DNA of 41,744 bases from Symbiodinium natans. Taxonomy: Eukaryota > Sar > Dinophyceae > Suessiales > Symbiodiniaceae. The stretch's first letter is position 1; every line of letters begins with the position of its first letter. Under the pieces are notes generated by a model. The model had not been told where the DNA came from. It saw only the letters and a list, made by a program, of their open reading frames with translations, and searched no databases. Position numbers and translations under genes: made by a program. Shown here one piece after another: positions 10,270-20,077 of this stretch. Location of the stretch: positions 64,001 through 105,744 of the forward strand of contig CAJNDS010000607.1 in the NCBI GenBank assembly GCA_905221605.1, read 5' to 3'.

Positions 10270-10570
10270 CAAAGCTGTTCTGAACCCGAAAACCTTCAAC
10301 CCTAAAAAAGACCGGACCCTTGAAAGCCCGATTCCCAAAAACCTTAATAGCCAAACCCGACCTCCATAGCCTGAAACCCGAAACCCCACGAAAGCCTCAA
10401 GGATAAACATCCCTCAACCTTAAGCCCGAAACCCTGAACCCTAAGCCTAAAAAAAACTTCCAAACCCTAACATCCGCAAGCCTGAAAAAAATAATAAACC
10501 TTTCAGCGCTTACACCTAAAGACACCCTAAACCCCTCAACCCCTTCAATCCCTAAACCCTAAACCCTAAA
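10270..10570 (-). repeat. Highly degenerate CCCTAAA-derived sequence
   Basis: About 300 bp in which CCCTAAA-like words (AACCCGAAA, AACCTTCAAC, ACCCTAAAC) recur with many substitutions and indels, becoming canonical at the right end (10540-10570). Probably an old decayed telomere-like array. It faces a TTTAGGG array at 10657. Confidence 0.7.
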
Positions 10571-10656
10571 CCTCGCCAAAGGCTGAGGCTCTGCTGCTGA
10601 GGGCCCCGCCCGTTTTGGAAGCTCAGCGCTAAGCTCACCTCGCACGATGCCAGGCG
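10571..10656. other. Spacer between opposed telomere-like arrays
   Basis: About 85 bp of GC-rich unique sequence starting CTCGCCAAAGGCTGAGG, similar in its opening to the spacer at 8408. Confidence 0.45.
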
Positions 10657-10765
10657 CTTAGGGCTCAGGGTTGAGGGCACCTTGGGTTGGGTTTTTGTTG
10701 AGGGTTTCGGGCTTAGGGTTTAGGGTTGAAGGGCTTAGGGTTTAGGGTTTAGGGTTGAAGGGCCT
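10657..10765 (+). repeat. TTTAGGG array, degenerate
   Basis: G-strand telomere-like repeat with longer units such as GGGTTGAAGGGC and TTTCGGGC, canonical in the middle. Confidence 0.8.
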
Positions 10766-10930
10766 CGGGGTTTGTTGGGTTTTTTTTGAGAGAATTGAGG
10801 GTTTCAGGCCTTGCAGTAGGCTCTGTGTGGCTTGGGGTTCGAGGTCTAGGAAGGATCCTGCCAAAGACCCAGAGTCCAAACCCAAGTCCCAGATTTTTCA
10901 GCCTCCATGGCTCCCTAAGCACTCAACCGG

Positions 10931-10985
10931 AAACCCTAAACCCTACACCCTACACTCTACACCCTAAACCCTAAACCCCGAACCC
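10931..10985 (-). repeat. CCCTAAA array with CCCTACA variants
   Basis: About eight C-strand units, three in a row being the CCCTACA/CTCTACA variant. The same variant appears in reverse complement at 11759-11803. Confidence 0.8.
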
Positions 10986-10989
10986 TCCC

Positions 10990-11396
10990 TTCTTTACGTG
11001 CTGTGCTTCCGCTTCTTCTGATGCCCACGCGCGTTGAGGCGTGCAGACTTCAAGAAATACTTTAATGCCCCATTGCCTCGCATCGGATCTTCTGCTAATA
11101 TTTGTGGTTCCATTTTTGATGGTGAGCTCCTTTCTACGTCAGCAGATCAGTGAGCAATCTTTGGCATGTTGGTGTGAGAAACACAGAAGTAAGCAAAAGG
11201 GCAGAAACAGGCTCCCGGCACAAGAAAGCAAAACAACAAGAAGCACACAGAAACCCAACCAGAGCAGGGAGCCATTTCCAGCATCGGCCTGAGACAACTA
11301 CTCGAGCTAGAAGAAACAGCTCTAACGTTGACCCGGCCTCTGAGTCCAGACCCAGCGTCTCCCGCAGCCTCTCCTTCAGCGCCTGCAGAGACCGAG
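10990..11396. other. No gene recognised
   Basis: Unique DNA. Frames of 83-174 codons run across into the adjacent microsatellites and have no domain. Confidence 0.4.
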
Positions 11397-11616
11397 TGAG
11401 AGAGAGAGAGAGAGAGAGACCAAGAAATGTATCACTACTTACATGCGAAAAGAATCTTGAGAAACTATGTGTATATATATATATATGTATGCATGTATGC
11501 ATGCATGTATGCATATGCATACATGTGTATATATATATACATATGTGTACATATATATTTTTTATATTCATAAAGAAAATGTACATGCCTACACGTGTAT
11601 ATATATATGTATATGT
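11397..11616. repeat. GA run and ATGTATGC/TATA microsatellites
   Basis: A (GA)n run at about 11397-11420 is followed by TATATA, ATGTATGC and ACATATGT tracts at 11467-11555 and again at about 11597-11615. Several words are self-complementary (GCATGC, ATGCAT, TATATA), so the DNA could extrude small cruciforms. Confidence 0.8.
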
Positions 11617-11758
11617 AGTTTTCGTCTACGCATGGGGTTTGGCGTGGTGGGGGACGGGCACCTGGCTTCACTAGTTTCATGAGCGACCCCAGCCCTTGCT
11701 TGTAGCACTTGTCAGTCCACAACCCTTTCCATCAAAGCTGTAGGTGTTGTAGGCCTGT

Positions 11759-11803
11759 AAGGGTTTAGGGTTTAGAGTTTAGGGTGTAGGGTGTAGGGTT
11801 TAG
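11759..11803 (+). repeat. Short TTTAGGG array with GTGTAGGG variants
   Basis: About six G-strand units including two GTGTAGG variants. Confidence 0.75.
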
Positions 11804-12282
11804 GCCCTAAGGCGCGGCGACGTAGCTTTGCAAGGCATGCGTTGGATCGCTCCGCGCGCCTCCCCGGTGATGTCAGCTGCCACTGACAGCTGCTGTGGTC
11901 CGGCCGCCTTCGAGTAGAGGACAGTCCTGAGTCTTGTCTCTTCTGCGCGAAGCGGGTCTCTTGCAGCCGCTTCAAAATGCTTCGTTTCATGGAGTCAATG
12001 CGTAGCCGTAGCCTAAGGACAGGACAGGCTCAACTGGCCCGACGCCTGACAGCCCAAACAGCTCAGCTGAAGCTGTCCAGATGTGGCGACTTGTCTCTTT
12101 TTTCGTAATCAAACCCCAAAGATTGCCTAGCAGAGATGAAGAAAACCCTCGCAAGAACGAGCCTCGACTGCCATCCCGCGCTTGCACCACTGGTCAAGGG
12201 CGCTGTGTCTAAGCTTTGAGGATCCACGGCAGAAACAGTCGCGCGGGCTGCGTTGGCTCGATCTCGGCACGAAATCTTAGTG
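11804..12282. other. No gene recognised
   Basis: Unique GC-balanced DNA. Overlapping minus-strand frames of 67-74 codons are not recognisable. Confidence 0.4.
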
Positions 12283-12386
12283 CGCACATAAACATATACA
12301 TAGACGTATACATATACATAAACATAGACATGGACATAGACATATACATATCAAGTATATATATATATATATCTCTCTCTCTCTCT
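12283..12386. repeat. CATA/ACATAG, TA and CT microsatellites
   Basis: An ACATAGACATATACAT-type hexamer-like array leads into (TA)n at about 12356-12372 and (CT)n at about 12372-12386. Confidence 0.85.
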
Positions 12387-13315
12387 TCTGGAAGCCTGAA
12401 GCCCGCAACACCTCGCGCGAGGTATTGAAAGTACTGCAAGGCCTGTCCCTAGCTACTGCTATCGAGTAGCCTGCCTCACTCACTTGAGCATTCTAGGGAT
12501 TTTGTGCTATGGGAGGGTTTGGGGTGAGCGGCCCATTTTCGCTCTGAACTTTGGATGCGGGCCCGCTTCTTCAGCGGAATAGCCTGCCGAGTTTTTGCAG
12601 TGCTTCTGCCGACATGGCACTGCAGGCCCACAAAGTGCTGAATAACACCTTTTCGGCAATTGCCGCGAAATCTTCTCTTGTCTAAGAGAAAGATAGGAAG
12701 AGAGGGAGAGCTGGGGAGATCGTGACGGCGACCGAGAGTGGCTATGAATGGTGCTACGATCAACAACGAAAGAAAAACTCTATGTAGAATGCAAGGGAGA
12801 ACGAAACCAGCACAATCTTAGCAGCGTCATGTTGGCATTAACTCTAAAGGAGGCCTGGCTTCTCAACGATTTCATTCAAGACTGCTGGCAAAAGCTCTGA
12901 AGTTGGACAACATGTCTCCATCGTTCGGTGGTATCTCTTCAAGTATTGAGTTCAAGGGCCGTTTCGGGTTCAGGTACATGGGATGATCCCGTGCCTGGCC
13001 GTGCCTGGCCCCTGCGCTGCCGTTTCTGCAGCGCCAGGGCCGCATCGGCGGCACTGCGGCGGAGCCTGTCAGGGAAAAGGATTCGACAGGCGGCCTCGGC
13101 CACTTCACAGCGCAGCTGTTGCACAGACGGTTTAAACAAAAGAAGCGTTGCAGAACTGTGCACCGGTCATGGATCTGGCTGCAAAGTCTCCTTCACATGT
13201 AAGACCCGTTTGTGTGGATCCAAGATCTTGCGGACCCACGCAGCAGATATTCCATTACATGAACTTGCAAGAGAGCATGAGCAGAACACCCCCCGAAACA
13301 GATCAAAGCATCAAG
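12387..13315. other. No supported gene; weak minus-strand frame
   Basis: Unique DNA. A 74-codon minus-strand frame (12939-13163) has plausible amino-acid composition (VQQLRCEVAEAACRILFP) and could be an exon fragment, but a 130-codon frame lies opposite and I recognise neither. I do not call a gene. Confidence 0.3.
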
Positions 13316-13420
13316 TCTAAACCCTAAACCCCGAGGAAAAACAGCTAAACCCCGAAGCCCAAAACTGCAAAAAAACAAAAACAAAAAAACACCCAAAACC
13401 CTAAGGCCTTAAGCCCCAAA
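13316..13420 (-). repeat. Degenerate CCCTAAA array
   Basis: Canonical at 13316-13332, then CCCCGAAGCCC, AAACAAAAAC and CCCTAAGGCC-type decay. It faces the long TTTAGGG array at 13527. Confidence 0.75.
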
Positions 13421-13509
13421 CCGCAGACCTGCCATCAGATCTCACTGGCCTTCTCAGTGCTAGCTCATGGAGGTCACAGTCCTGACATGGAGCTTAAGGG
13501 TTTGGAGGA

Positions 13510-13657
13510 GGGGGGGGGGGGGGGGAGGGTTTTAGGGTTTAGGGTTTAGGGTTTAGGGTTTAGGGTTTAGGGTTTAGGGTTTAGGGTTTAGGGTTTAGGG
13601 TTTAGGGTTTAGGGTTTAGGGTTTAGGGTTTAGGGTTTAGGGTTTAGGGTTTAGGGC
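13510..13657 (+). repeat. Homogeneous TTTAGGG array after a G homopolymer
   Basis: A 16-base G run (13510-13525) is followed by about eighteen essentially perfect TTTAGGG heptamers (13531-13657), the most uniform telomere-like array in the window. Uniformity implies recent addition or recent expansion compared with the other arrays. Confidence 0.95.
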
Positions 13658-14179
13658 AGCGGACACGTTCCACAAAACACTGTATAGCAACGGGGTGCTT
13701 GGTGCAGGCCCATGGGTTTCGAGTCCAAAACCTTACATTAAAACCACGGCATCCCTCAACACCATCAAACCTTAAGCCAGGGATGAGGGACTGGATTTGA
13801 CCAGGGCGACTGTAGGCTTCGCACTCGCACTCGTGATTGGGACGTCGGCCACATGATTGTAACATCTTGAAATCAGCGGATTCAGCCTTGGCACCCTCGA
13901 CCCTGCCTCCATCTGCACTACAAGACTCGAAGTTTGCGAGTTGAGGGATTGAGGCGCGGTCGGCATCAGATTTTTCCAGCAGCGCAACGTGCTTTGAAGG
14001 CTCACAAAAAAGTATTGCGGGCTAAATCCAAATTTCACCTGACAGAAGAAAATTTCCAGTCCATCTTTATCCAGACTGGCTGATCAGAAATATGAAGCGG
14101 CTCGCACCGCACTTCGAAACAGCTAAGAAGCGAGAAAACAATTCGGACCACTTCGGACCACTGCCTGACCCAAAGCATA
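13658..14179. other. No gene recognised
   Basis: Unique DNA. Frames of 73-88 codons on the minus strand show no domain. Confidence 0.4.
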
Positions 14180-14317
14180 CAATGAAGGAATGGATATGGA
14201 CATGAAGCATGCTGCTGCCTCAGCTGGCTTTGCCAACACAAGGCAACACACAATGACGTAATGGATAATGAAGCATGCTGCTGCCTCAGCTGGTTTTGCC
14301 AACACAAGGCAACACAC
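14180..14317. repeat. Tandem duplication, period about 66-71 bp
   Basis: ATGAAGCATGCTGCTGCCTC starts at 14202 and again at 14268, and identity continues for about 50 bases with one C/T difference. The preceding AATGAAGGAATGGAT is matched by AATGACGTAATGGAT. Two copies only. Confidence 0.9.
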
Positions 14318-14599
14318 TGCACCCGCAAGCTAAAAACAAAAGATGCTCCGAAAGCGTGTGGTGAAACGTGATGCAGGCCCTGGGCTCCACATGGAGCTTC
14401 GGTGTGACCGACCCAGACATGCAGCCAGATGCCTCACCGTAGGTTTACCACCTGCAAGCGAATGGCCGCACGACATTTGATCGAAAAACCTGCTCCTGAC
14501 TTGCGGCAGACGGGCTTCGCACCTTCCAGCCCGTCACAAACCCACAGAGAGCCAATCAGCCTCAACTCCAAGCTGCTGCTTGTCGACAGCCGCCGAGGG

Positions 14600-14868
14600 G
14601 TCTCTGAGTGTTGCCGCGCGGCGCTTCCTCACCTTCTTCTCAAAAGCCCGCGGCTCCTTGAGCACGCTGAGAAGGTAGGCATTAAGCTCGTTTACGTAGA
14701 GCTGATGCGTAGCATGATCTGGGGGCAAAGTCCTCGGGGGTGCTGGAAACGTGTCCGGCACATAGAAAAGTGTAGGATCGTCAGGCTCCCAAACCCAGCA
14801 ACCATGGCTTGCGCCGCACCCCATCCGTACAGAGAGCACGGAGTCCCAATGAGGTAGCCGCCCAGCTG
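14600..14868 (-). CDS. Possible exon(s) of an unrecognised protein
   Basis: The minus-strand open frame 14534-14959 includes LYVNELNAYLLSVLKEPRAF, whose helical, non-repetitive composition looks more protein-like than other frames nearby. AAG|GTGAGG follows the stretch as a good GT splice donor (about 14632), and CATCAG|C and CTTGCAG|C upstream could be acceptors. No partner exon, homologue or domain was recognised, and a 142-codon frame lies on the opposite strand. This is a weak hypothesis; the limits given are approximate. Confidence 0.15.
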
Positions 14869-14930
14869 CAAGGAATCCCATTTGAGCCACGACCCAGAGA
14901 GACTTCATGAACTGCTCCCACATAGCACCA

Positions 14931-15176
14931 AGCCCTAAACCCAAAACCCTTGAAGCCACGCTAAGCCTCTAAGCCCGGCCGGCAACACCAGAGACACAAG
15001 CAGCGCGACAGCTGCAGCAGGAACTTCCAGGCCTGCCCAGAGACTTTGGCTTGTTCAGGGTTCAGGGTTTGTAGGGTTTAGGGCTTAGGGCTTAGGGCTT
15101 AGGGCTTGGGGCTTCGGGCTTAGGGCTTAGGGCTTAGGGCTTAGGGCTTAGGGCGTAGGGCTTAGGGCTTAGGGAT
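14931..15176. repeat. Telomere-like pair: short CCCTAAA, spacer, TTAGGGC array
   Basis: A short CCCTAAACCC run at 14932-14948 is followed by about 105 bp of unique sequence, then about sixteen G-strand units at 15055-15175. Most units are the variant TTAGGGC rather than TTTAGGG, in one homogeneous block. Confidence 0.8.
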
Positions 15177-15750
15177 GTTCAGGTCCATGCTTTGGGATCG
15201 TGGAAGATGAAGGAAACCACCCGTAAGCCGAGTCCGAGTTGAGGCCACACAAGCTGCCTGGTGGAAGTTGCTGAAAGAGCGTTGAGACCTGGCAAGTCGT
15301 CTCGGGTTCCAACGAACCCCCGGTGCAAATTCAGAAGTATCCCGCGATCTCTTTGAAGTCTTCGGTACCGGCGGCTTCTAACGTCGCATCATATCGCCCT
15401 CACATCCATCCCTCAGCGTGATCAAGGTTCCATGGGCTGTGGAGATGGCCTTCAAGCCCGGCACCCCACCAGACGGGTTCAGCGCTGCTGCGAGCAAGGA
15501 GGCAAACAGGTGGCCCTCGCTCAGACAGCTTCCCGGAAATATCAAAAGGCCCTCTGAAGTGCAGAAAGGTGCAGAGCAACTACGCCGAGGCAAGCTTTAC
15601 TGGCATTGCCGCGGCCTGTCTCAAAGCTTTCGTAGTCCTGCTTTTGGCAACACCATTAAGTTCCAGGCGTCTTGGGTAGCTGCTGCAATCAGCTCCTGCT
15701 GCAGCCTCACTGTGTGAGCTCCACACATATTGCAGTGTTGCCGATGTGGC
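15177..15750. other. No gene recognised
   Basis: Unique GC-rich DNA. A 99-codon plus-strand frame (15418-15717) has a plain composition but no recognised domain and is opposed by a 71-codon minus frame. Confidence 0.4.
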
Positions 15751-15754
15751 CTCG

Positions 15755-15771
15755 CCCCCCCCCCCCCCCCC
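15755..15771. repeat. Cytosine homopolymer
   Basis: A 17-base C run. Confidence 0.95.
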
Positions 15772-16127
15772 GGATCATGGAATCCTCTCTCGGGCTGCTG
15801 CTCTTGCTCTTTCGCCTCAGGGAGCTTGGCCTCCCGTCATCAAGGCAAGAGCAAAGCAATGGTAGAAGCGGCACCTGAAGACACTATGACCACGCCGACA
15901 TCCCTGCACAAGTAGACCCCGGACAGGGTTTGCCCTGCGGCTTCTCTTTCCGGGAGGAGCAAAAGTGCAAAATGTACTTTTTTCCCCATGCTTCAATGCA
16001 AGGAGAAAAGAGATCGAAAGTCTGAGTCCCTGGTGCTTCAACCCTCTCGTCCACATTACTCCACCATCAAAAACATGATGCAAGTCTTGACAACTTTTGA
16101 TGTTCCATCCTCTTTAAGATCTTTGAG

Positions 16128-16249
16128 TTCGCCCCCACTCCCGCCCCCCCCCCGCCCCCCCCCCGCCCCCCCCCCCCCCCCCCGCCCCCCCCGCCACCCC
16201 CCTCCCCCCCCCCGCCCCCCCCCATCCCCCCCCCCCCCCCCCCCCACCG

Positions 16250-16302
<53 letters not shown>
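16128..16302. repeat. 175-bp cytosine tract
   Basis: Almost pure C interrupted by single G, A or T bases, with an uninterrupted C run of more than 50 bases at the right end. Frames across it are poly-Pro or poly-Gly and are not genes. The C strand could form i-motif and the opposite strand G-quadruplex structures. Length is likely unreliable in assembly. Confidence 0.95.
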
Positions 16303-16303
<1 letters not shown>

Positions 16304-16305
16304 CA

Positions 16306-16461
16306 ACCCCAAAGCAGTCGGATGCCATGGAATCGCCAGATCACATGTCAAACGTGCCTCGGCTGTGCGAATGAGAACATTAATCGTACTGTTTGGATAG
16401 ACCCCAAAGCAGTCGGAGGCCATGTAGATCGACCAGATCACATGTCAAACGTGCCTCTGCT
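16306..16461. repeat. Two-copy direct repeat, period 95 bp
   Basis: ACCCCAAAGCAGTCGGA starts at 16306 and at 16401, and GCCATG plus CCAGATCACATGTCAAACG recur at matching offsets. It abuts the C tract, so the tract's right edge sits inside or next to the duplicated unit. Confidence 0.9.
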
Positions 16462-17287
16462 AGCACATGCAAGGCTCCCTCAACGCTCCCGATCTCAAAG
16501 AGCTGGAGGCGGAAAGCCTCAAAAGGGAAGCAGTTGCAGCGTCACTGACTGGCACTTTGCAATGGCGCTGCAGTTGCGAGACTGTCGCCTGCGCAACTCC
16601 CTTCGCCGACGTACAGTAGACATTCAGATGCACACGTCACATTCCCCGCATCTAGCTCGCCTCCTCTGGATGTCCAAGCCTGGCAACGCAAGCGACAATC
16701 GAGCCCTGCTGAAGTGCGCACGAGGCGCCACATGCGTTGCTATCCGTGTGCTGAGCGCCCGCACATGAGCAGCGCCGCCGATGTTGCATCCCTTGCGCCT
16801 GCAGCCCAGGCCACCTGAGAAAGGTCTGCGTTCATCAAAGCAGCTTTGCAACACTCCGGCTTGAAAGGGAGTGAAAGGGTTGCTCACAATTTTTGCTCAC
16901 GCGCCTCGAGGCACGAGCTAAGAGCTGGCCGCAAGGCCTCCTGCTTCGAGCACTCTCACAGCCCACACAGTGTCGCGCCAAGCGATGAGTTTTCTACAAC
17001 CTATTCGACAAGACCTACTCCCCTACTCATATCGAAGAAGGAAACATTGCGGCACAGCAACTAGCAGTCCTCGTGTCGATCGGAGCGGGATTGCTCAAGC
17101 GTTGGCCTCCGCACAAGCAGAACTCGTAATTAAAGCGGCCAGCAGGCTACCAGCCTCGCTGCAACCAAAAATGGAACTGGACCCACGTCTGAAACTGAAC
17201 CATACTACGAGTACTTTGTCCAGCCTGTGCAGCCAACCCGACCCAGTGGCGTGCTCTCTCATAGACTTTCTCCGGCCAAGAACAGCT
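16462..17287. other. 3' flank of AP5Z1; no gene recognised
   Basis: Unique DNA downstream of the minus-strand AP5Z1 gene, presumably containing its 3' untranslated region. I see no confident polyadenylation signal, and open frames here are unsupported. Confidence 0.45.
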
Positions 17288-20077
17288 TCACGCTCTTCTG
17301 ACGTCTTGACTCTTCGGGGCACCAAGCGGGGTCCAGGCCAGCAATCGGTCGTCTGCAGCGGCGGCGATGGGCGGCTGGTACGGTAGCTCGAAGTCATGTA
17401 AGGCTGCACCAGATGTGGAGGGGTCATGGGAGAGGTGGCCCAAAGATGACAAGGCGGAGACAGAGGAAAGGGCTCGATCGGTCTCGAAGCCCAGGAATGT
17501 CGAGGAGCTGTAAACTGAGCTAGAGATCGCAGAGTGTCGGAGAAGCTGCAGGGAGTCAGCCAGCCGGTCTCTTACGAACTCAACACCGTCACTGAAGTCG
17601 GTAGCGTAGTGCTGCTGCATCTTAAGCAGGCAGAGAACAACACGAGGGGCAAACTCGGGAAACTTTGTCCCAAGCTTTGTCAAAGATGCAGTGATGACGG
17701 CCACGAAGCGCGGTGAGAAGATCTCCTCCACGGCGAACTCCACCTTGACGACCTCGGGCGAATGGTCGCCCTCCTCGGCGCCTTCATCCTCCTGGCTCCC
17801 CGTGGGGCCGGGGCCCTTCTCGGGCTCCCGGCTCTCTGAGACCTTGGGCTCTTTGGCCGCCTCCTCTGGCTCCGGCACGCGGACTGAGATGGCCTGATAA
17901 GCGAGGGTCTCCAGGGCCTCGAAGAACATGGCCACACCTCCCCGTCCCCCATTCTCGTACAGCGGCGGCCGGAGCAGCTCTCCAATGATCCAACAAAGGT
18001 GGAGCACCAAGAGCCTTCCTTGCACATCCAGGTGGGTGGAGATTGCGTGAACGACCTCCCGCTTGAGCGACATGAGGAAGGCCGGCCACTGCTGGAAGAT
18101 GGCCTGCAGCGTGTCGATGATGAGTGTGTGCACGGAGTTTAGGAAGAAGTCCACGGGATAGAGCGAGGCAAAGCGCTGCAGGAGCAGTGGCACGACCCTC
18201 TCGATGCATTCCGGTGGCGCGTTGCTGAGTAGCACATCAAAATAAACTCGCAGGAAGCGAGGCACCAGCTTGCAGACGCTCGAGACGCGAGGCGTCACGG
18301 GCAGGGAGTTCCACAAGACGCGGATCATGCTCAGCTGTGCTTCATCTCGAGCTTCCCAGATGCACGCACCCCCAGCTTGGTTCCGCATGATGTACTGGTG
18401 AACGGTCTTAAACGGTGGAGTCCTGTCAAGGCCAAGCCGGGTCATCTGCCCATCCGAATGCTCATCTGGCCTCTCGTACTGCTCCATGAAGGCCGCCGTC
18501 AAGGGAAGATCCAGGAGGGTGTGAAAGAGCTCCGCGAAGGAGCTCGGGCCCACCATGGCAGGAACGATGGGCAAGACCTCCTCGGCCAGCGTGCGGGGGT
18601 GCCAAACCAGCAGCTTGATGATGGCCGGGTAGTACTTTGGGAACACGGGAGTGTGCAACAGCATCTTGGAGGTGTTTGTGGTAAGGAAGAGCAGTGTGCT
18701 CATGGCCAGAAGCTGCTGTCTGTAGCGCACAGAGACGTAATCCTCAAAGAAGTGGTGCAACACAGGATCCACGTCGAAGATCACATGCTGCCCGTGGTTT
18801 ACGAAGAACTGTAGAACTGCAGCAAACACAACTCCGCTTTGCCGATTCGCAGTTCGCTCGTAGACTTTCTTCACGGCCGGGAAGATTCGCGTCACCAGCG
18901 ACGGATCCATCAGACAAAGCAGGTCCAATATCCGCACAGCTTCCATGGACACACCCTCAATAAACTCCCTCATCCAATCCAACTCTGAGATAACATACCG
19001 TGCACCCAGCCTCATCTGCTGCGGGCCGTCACGGACAATGTCCAGCTCAACCTGCGACAAAATGCGCAGGCAGATGCTTATGACCACCTCTCGGAACTCC
19101 TCATCCAAGGTGAAGTGCCCGATCAATGAACTCTTGTCACTTTTCTTCAGCTCATTTAAGGGTACCTCCTTGGGAGCCTCACCGTGTACTAGCCCGTAGT
19201 GTTCCAGCTTCGAGACGATGTCATCCCTGCTTTGCCGCTTGCGGATCTCCAGGAGCTGCGCCTGGTAAAGGTAGAAGAGCCAGCAGTACAAGGAGCTGAA
19301 GATGTGGACGTTGAGGAGCTGATCATCGGAGTAGTCGTAGGAGTTGTTCATGCAGGTGAAGAAATCCCGCGTGGGCGTGCCGTCCACTTCAGTCACGTTG
19401 CACGACGCCGAGGATGAAACAATCCGTACCCCAAACAAGGTGGTGGACGTGGTTTTACGCGTCTCCAATGATGCACCCGTCAGCAGCTTGCAGAACTGCG
19501 ATTCCATGGGCCGGATGTGTTGATCCTGATCCAAGACATTCGGAAATCGCTGCACGGCCGCGAGGAGGTTTGTGAGCGCTGCGGTCTTCAGGCTCATGCT
19601 CGTGGAATCGCTTGTAAACCACATCACCAGGTTAGGAATATTCTTGACCAGGAGATCTGCATTCAGCAGCTGTGACAGCACGGGCAGAAAGTAAACCACT
19701 TTGTTCTGATCATAGTGGTCAAAGTTACCACCAAAGTTATCACGGAAGAAGTAAGGGACCTCGCCAGAAGACAGCTCGCGGACCAGCGCTGAGCTCAAGA
19801 TTCGGATCCTTGGCGGAGCAAATCCGCTGTCACCGACCAGGAGGGCAAAGAGCTCCTGGAGCACCCGGTGTGTCACTTCACTCAGCTTCCTGGCCTGGGT
19901 GTTCCCTGCCCCTCCGACCATTCCCGGCGTAGGCTGATGCAGGGAGGCTGTGACGTAGTGAAAGGCCTTGCGCATGAGCTGGTGCTGCTCCGCCTTGCTG
20001 TCGCGCGTCTGTGACTTGAGCTCCTGGTGGAGTCGACCCAGGATGGTGGCAACATCGCTTTGTCCAATCCGCTCCAT
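17288..20077 (-). CDS. AP5Z1: AP-5 complex subunit zeta
   Basis: AP-5 zeta is one of the two large subunits of the heterotetrameric AP-5 adaptor, which with SPG11/SPG15 acts on late endosomes and lysosomes in retrieval and sorting without clathrin. The intact 929-residue frame has no intron. Family signatures seen: TEVDGTPTRDFFTCMNN (residues 229-245), DDQLLNVHIFSSLYCWL (251-267), LLDLPLTAA (521-529), LQRFASLYP (633-641), CWIIGELL (695-702) and FFEALETL (718-725), in the same order as in animal AP5Z1 and set in alpha-helical (HEAT-like) sequence. Human AP5Z1 is about 807 residues; the excess here is mostly an acidic Glu/Pro/Lys-rich linker (about 735-775) and a Ser/Ala-rich C-terminal tail (about 850-929). 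The first Met is used: an in-frame TGA lies 17 codons upstream (20126-20128) with no other Met between. Identification rests on remembered family sequence, not a search. Confidence 0.9.
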   Translation of the reverse strand: MERIGQSDVATILGRLHQELKSQTRDSKAEQHQLMRKAFHYVTASLHQPTPGMVGGAGNTQARKLSEVTHRVLQELFALLVGDSGFAPPRIRILSSALVRELSSGEVPYFFRDNFGGNFDHYDQNKVVYFLPVLSQLLNADLLVKNIPNLVMWFTSDSTSMSLKTAALTNLLAAVQRFPNVLDQDQHIRPMESQFCKLLTGASLETRKTTSTTLFGVRIVSSSASCNVTEVDGTPTRDFFTCMNNSYDYSDDQLLNVHIFSSLYCWLFYLYQAQLLEIRKRQSRDDIVSKLEHYGLVHGEAPKEVPLNELKKSDKSSLIGHFTLDEEFREVVISICLRILSQVELDIVRDGPQQMRLGARYVISELDWMREFIEGVSMEAVRILDLLCLMDPSLVTRIFPAVKKVYERTANRQSGVVFAAVLQFFVNHGQHVIFDVDPVLHHFFEDYVSVRYRQQLLAMSTLLFLTTNTSKMLLHTPVFPKYYPAIIKLLVWHPRTLAEEVLPIVPAMVGPSSFAELFHTLLDLPLTAAFMEQYERPDEHSDGQMTRLGLDRTPPFKTVHQYIMRNQAGGACIWEARDEAQLSMIRVLWNSLPVTPRVSSVCKLVPRFLRVYFDVLLSNAPPECIERVVPLLLQRFASLYPVDFFLNSVHTLIIDTLQAIFQQWPAFLMSLKREVVHAISTHLDVQGRLLVLHLCWIIGELLRPPLYENGGRGGVAMFFEALETLAYQAISVRVPEPEEAAKEPKVSESREPEKGPGPTGSQEDEGAEEGDHSPEVVKVEFAVEEIFSPRFVAVITASLTKLGTKFPEFAPRVVLCLLKMQQHYATDFSDGVEFVRDRLADSLQLLRHSAISSSVYSSSTFLGFETDRALSSVSALSSLGHLSHDPSTSGAALHDFELPYQPPIAAAADDRLLAWTPLGAPKSQDVRRA

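Noticed and set aside
16056-16441. Pro-rich and Gly-rich frames of 76-128 codons
   Set aside because: Translations of the cytosine tract on either strand.
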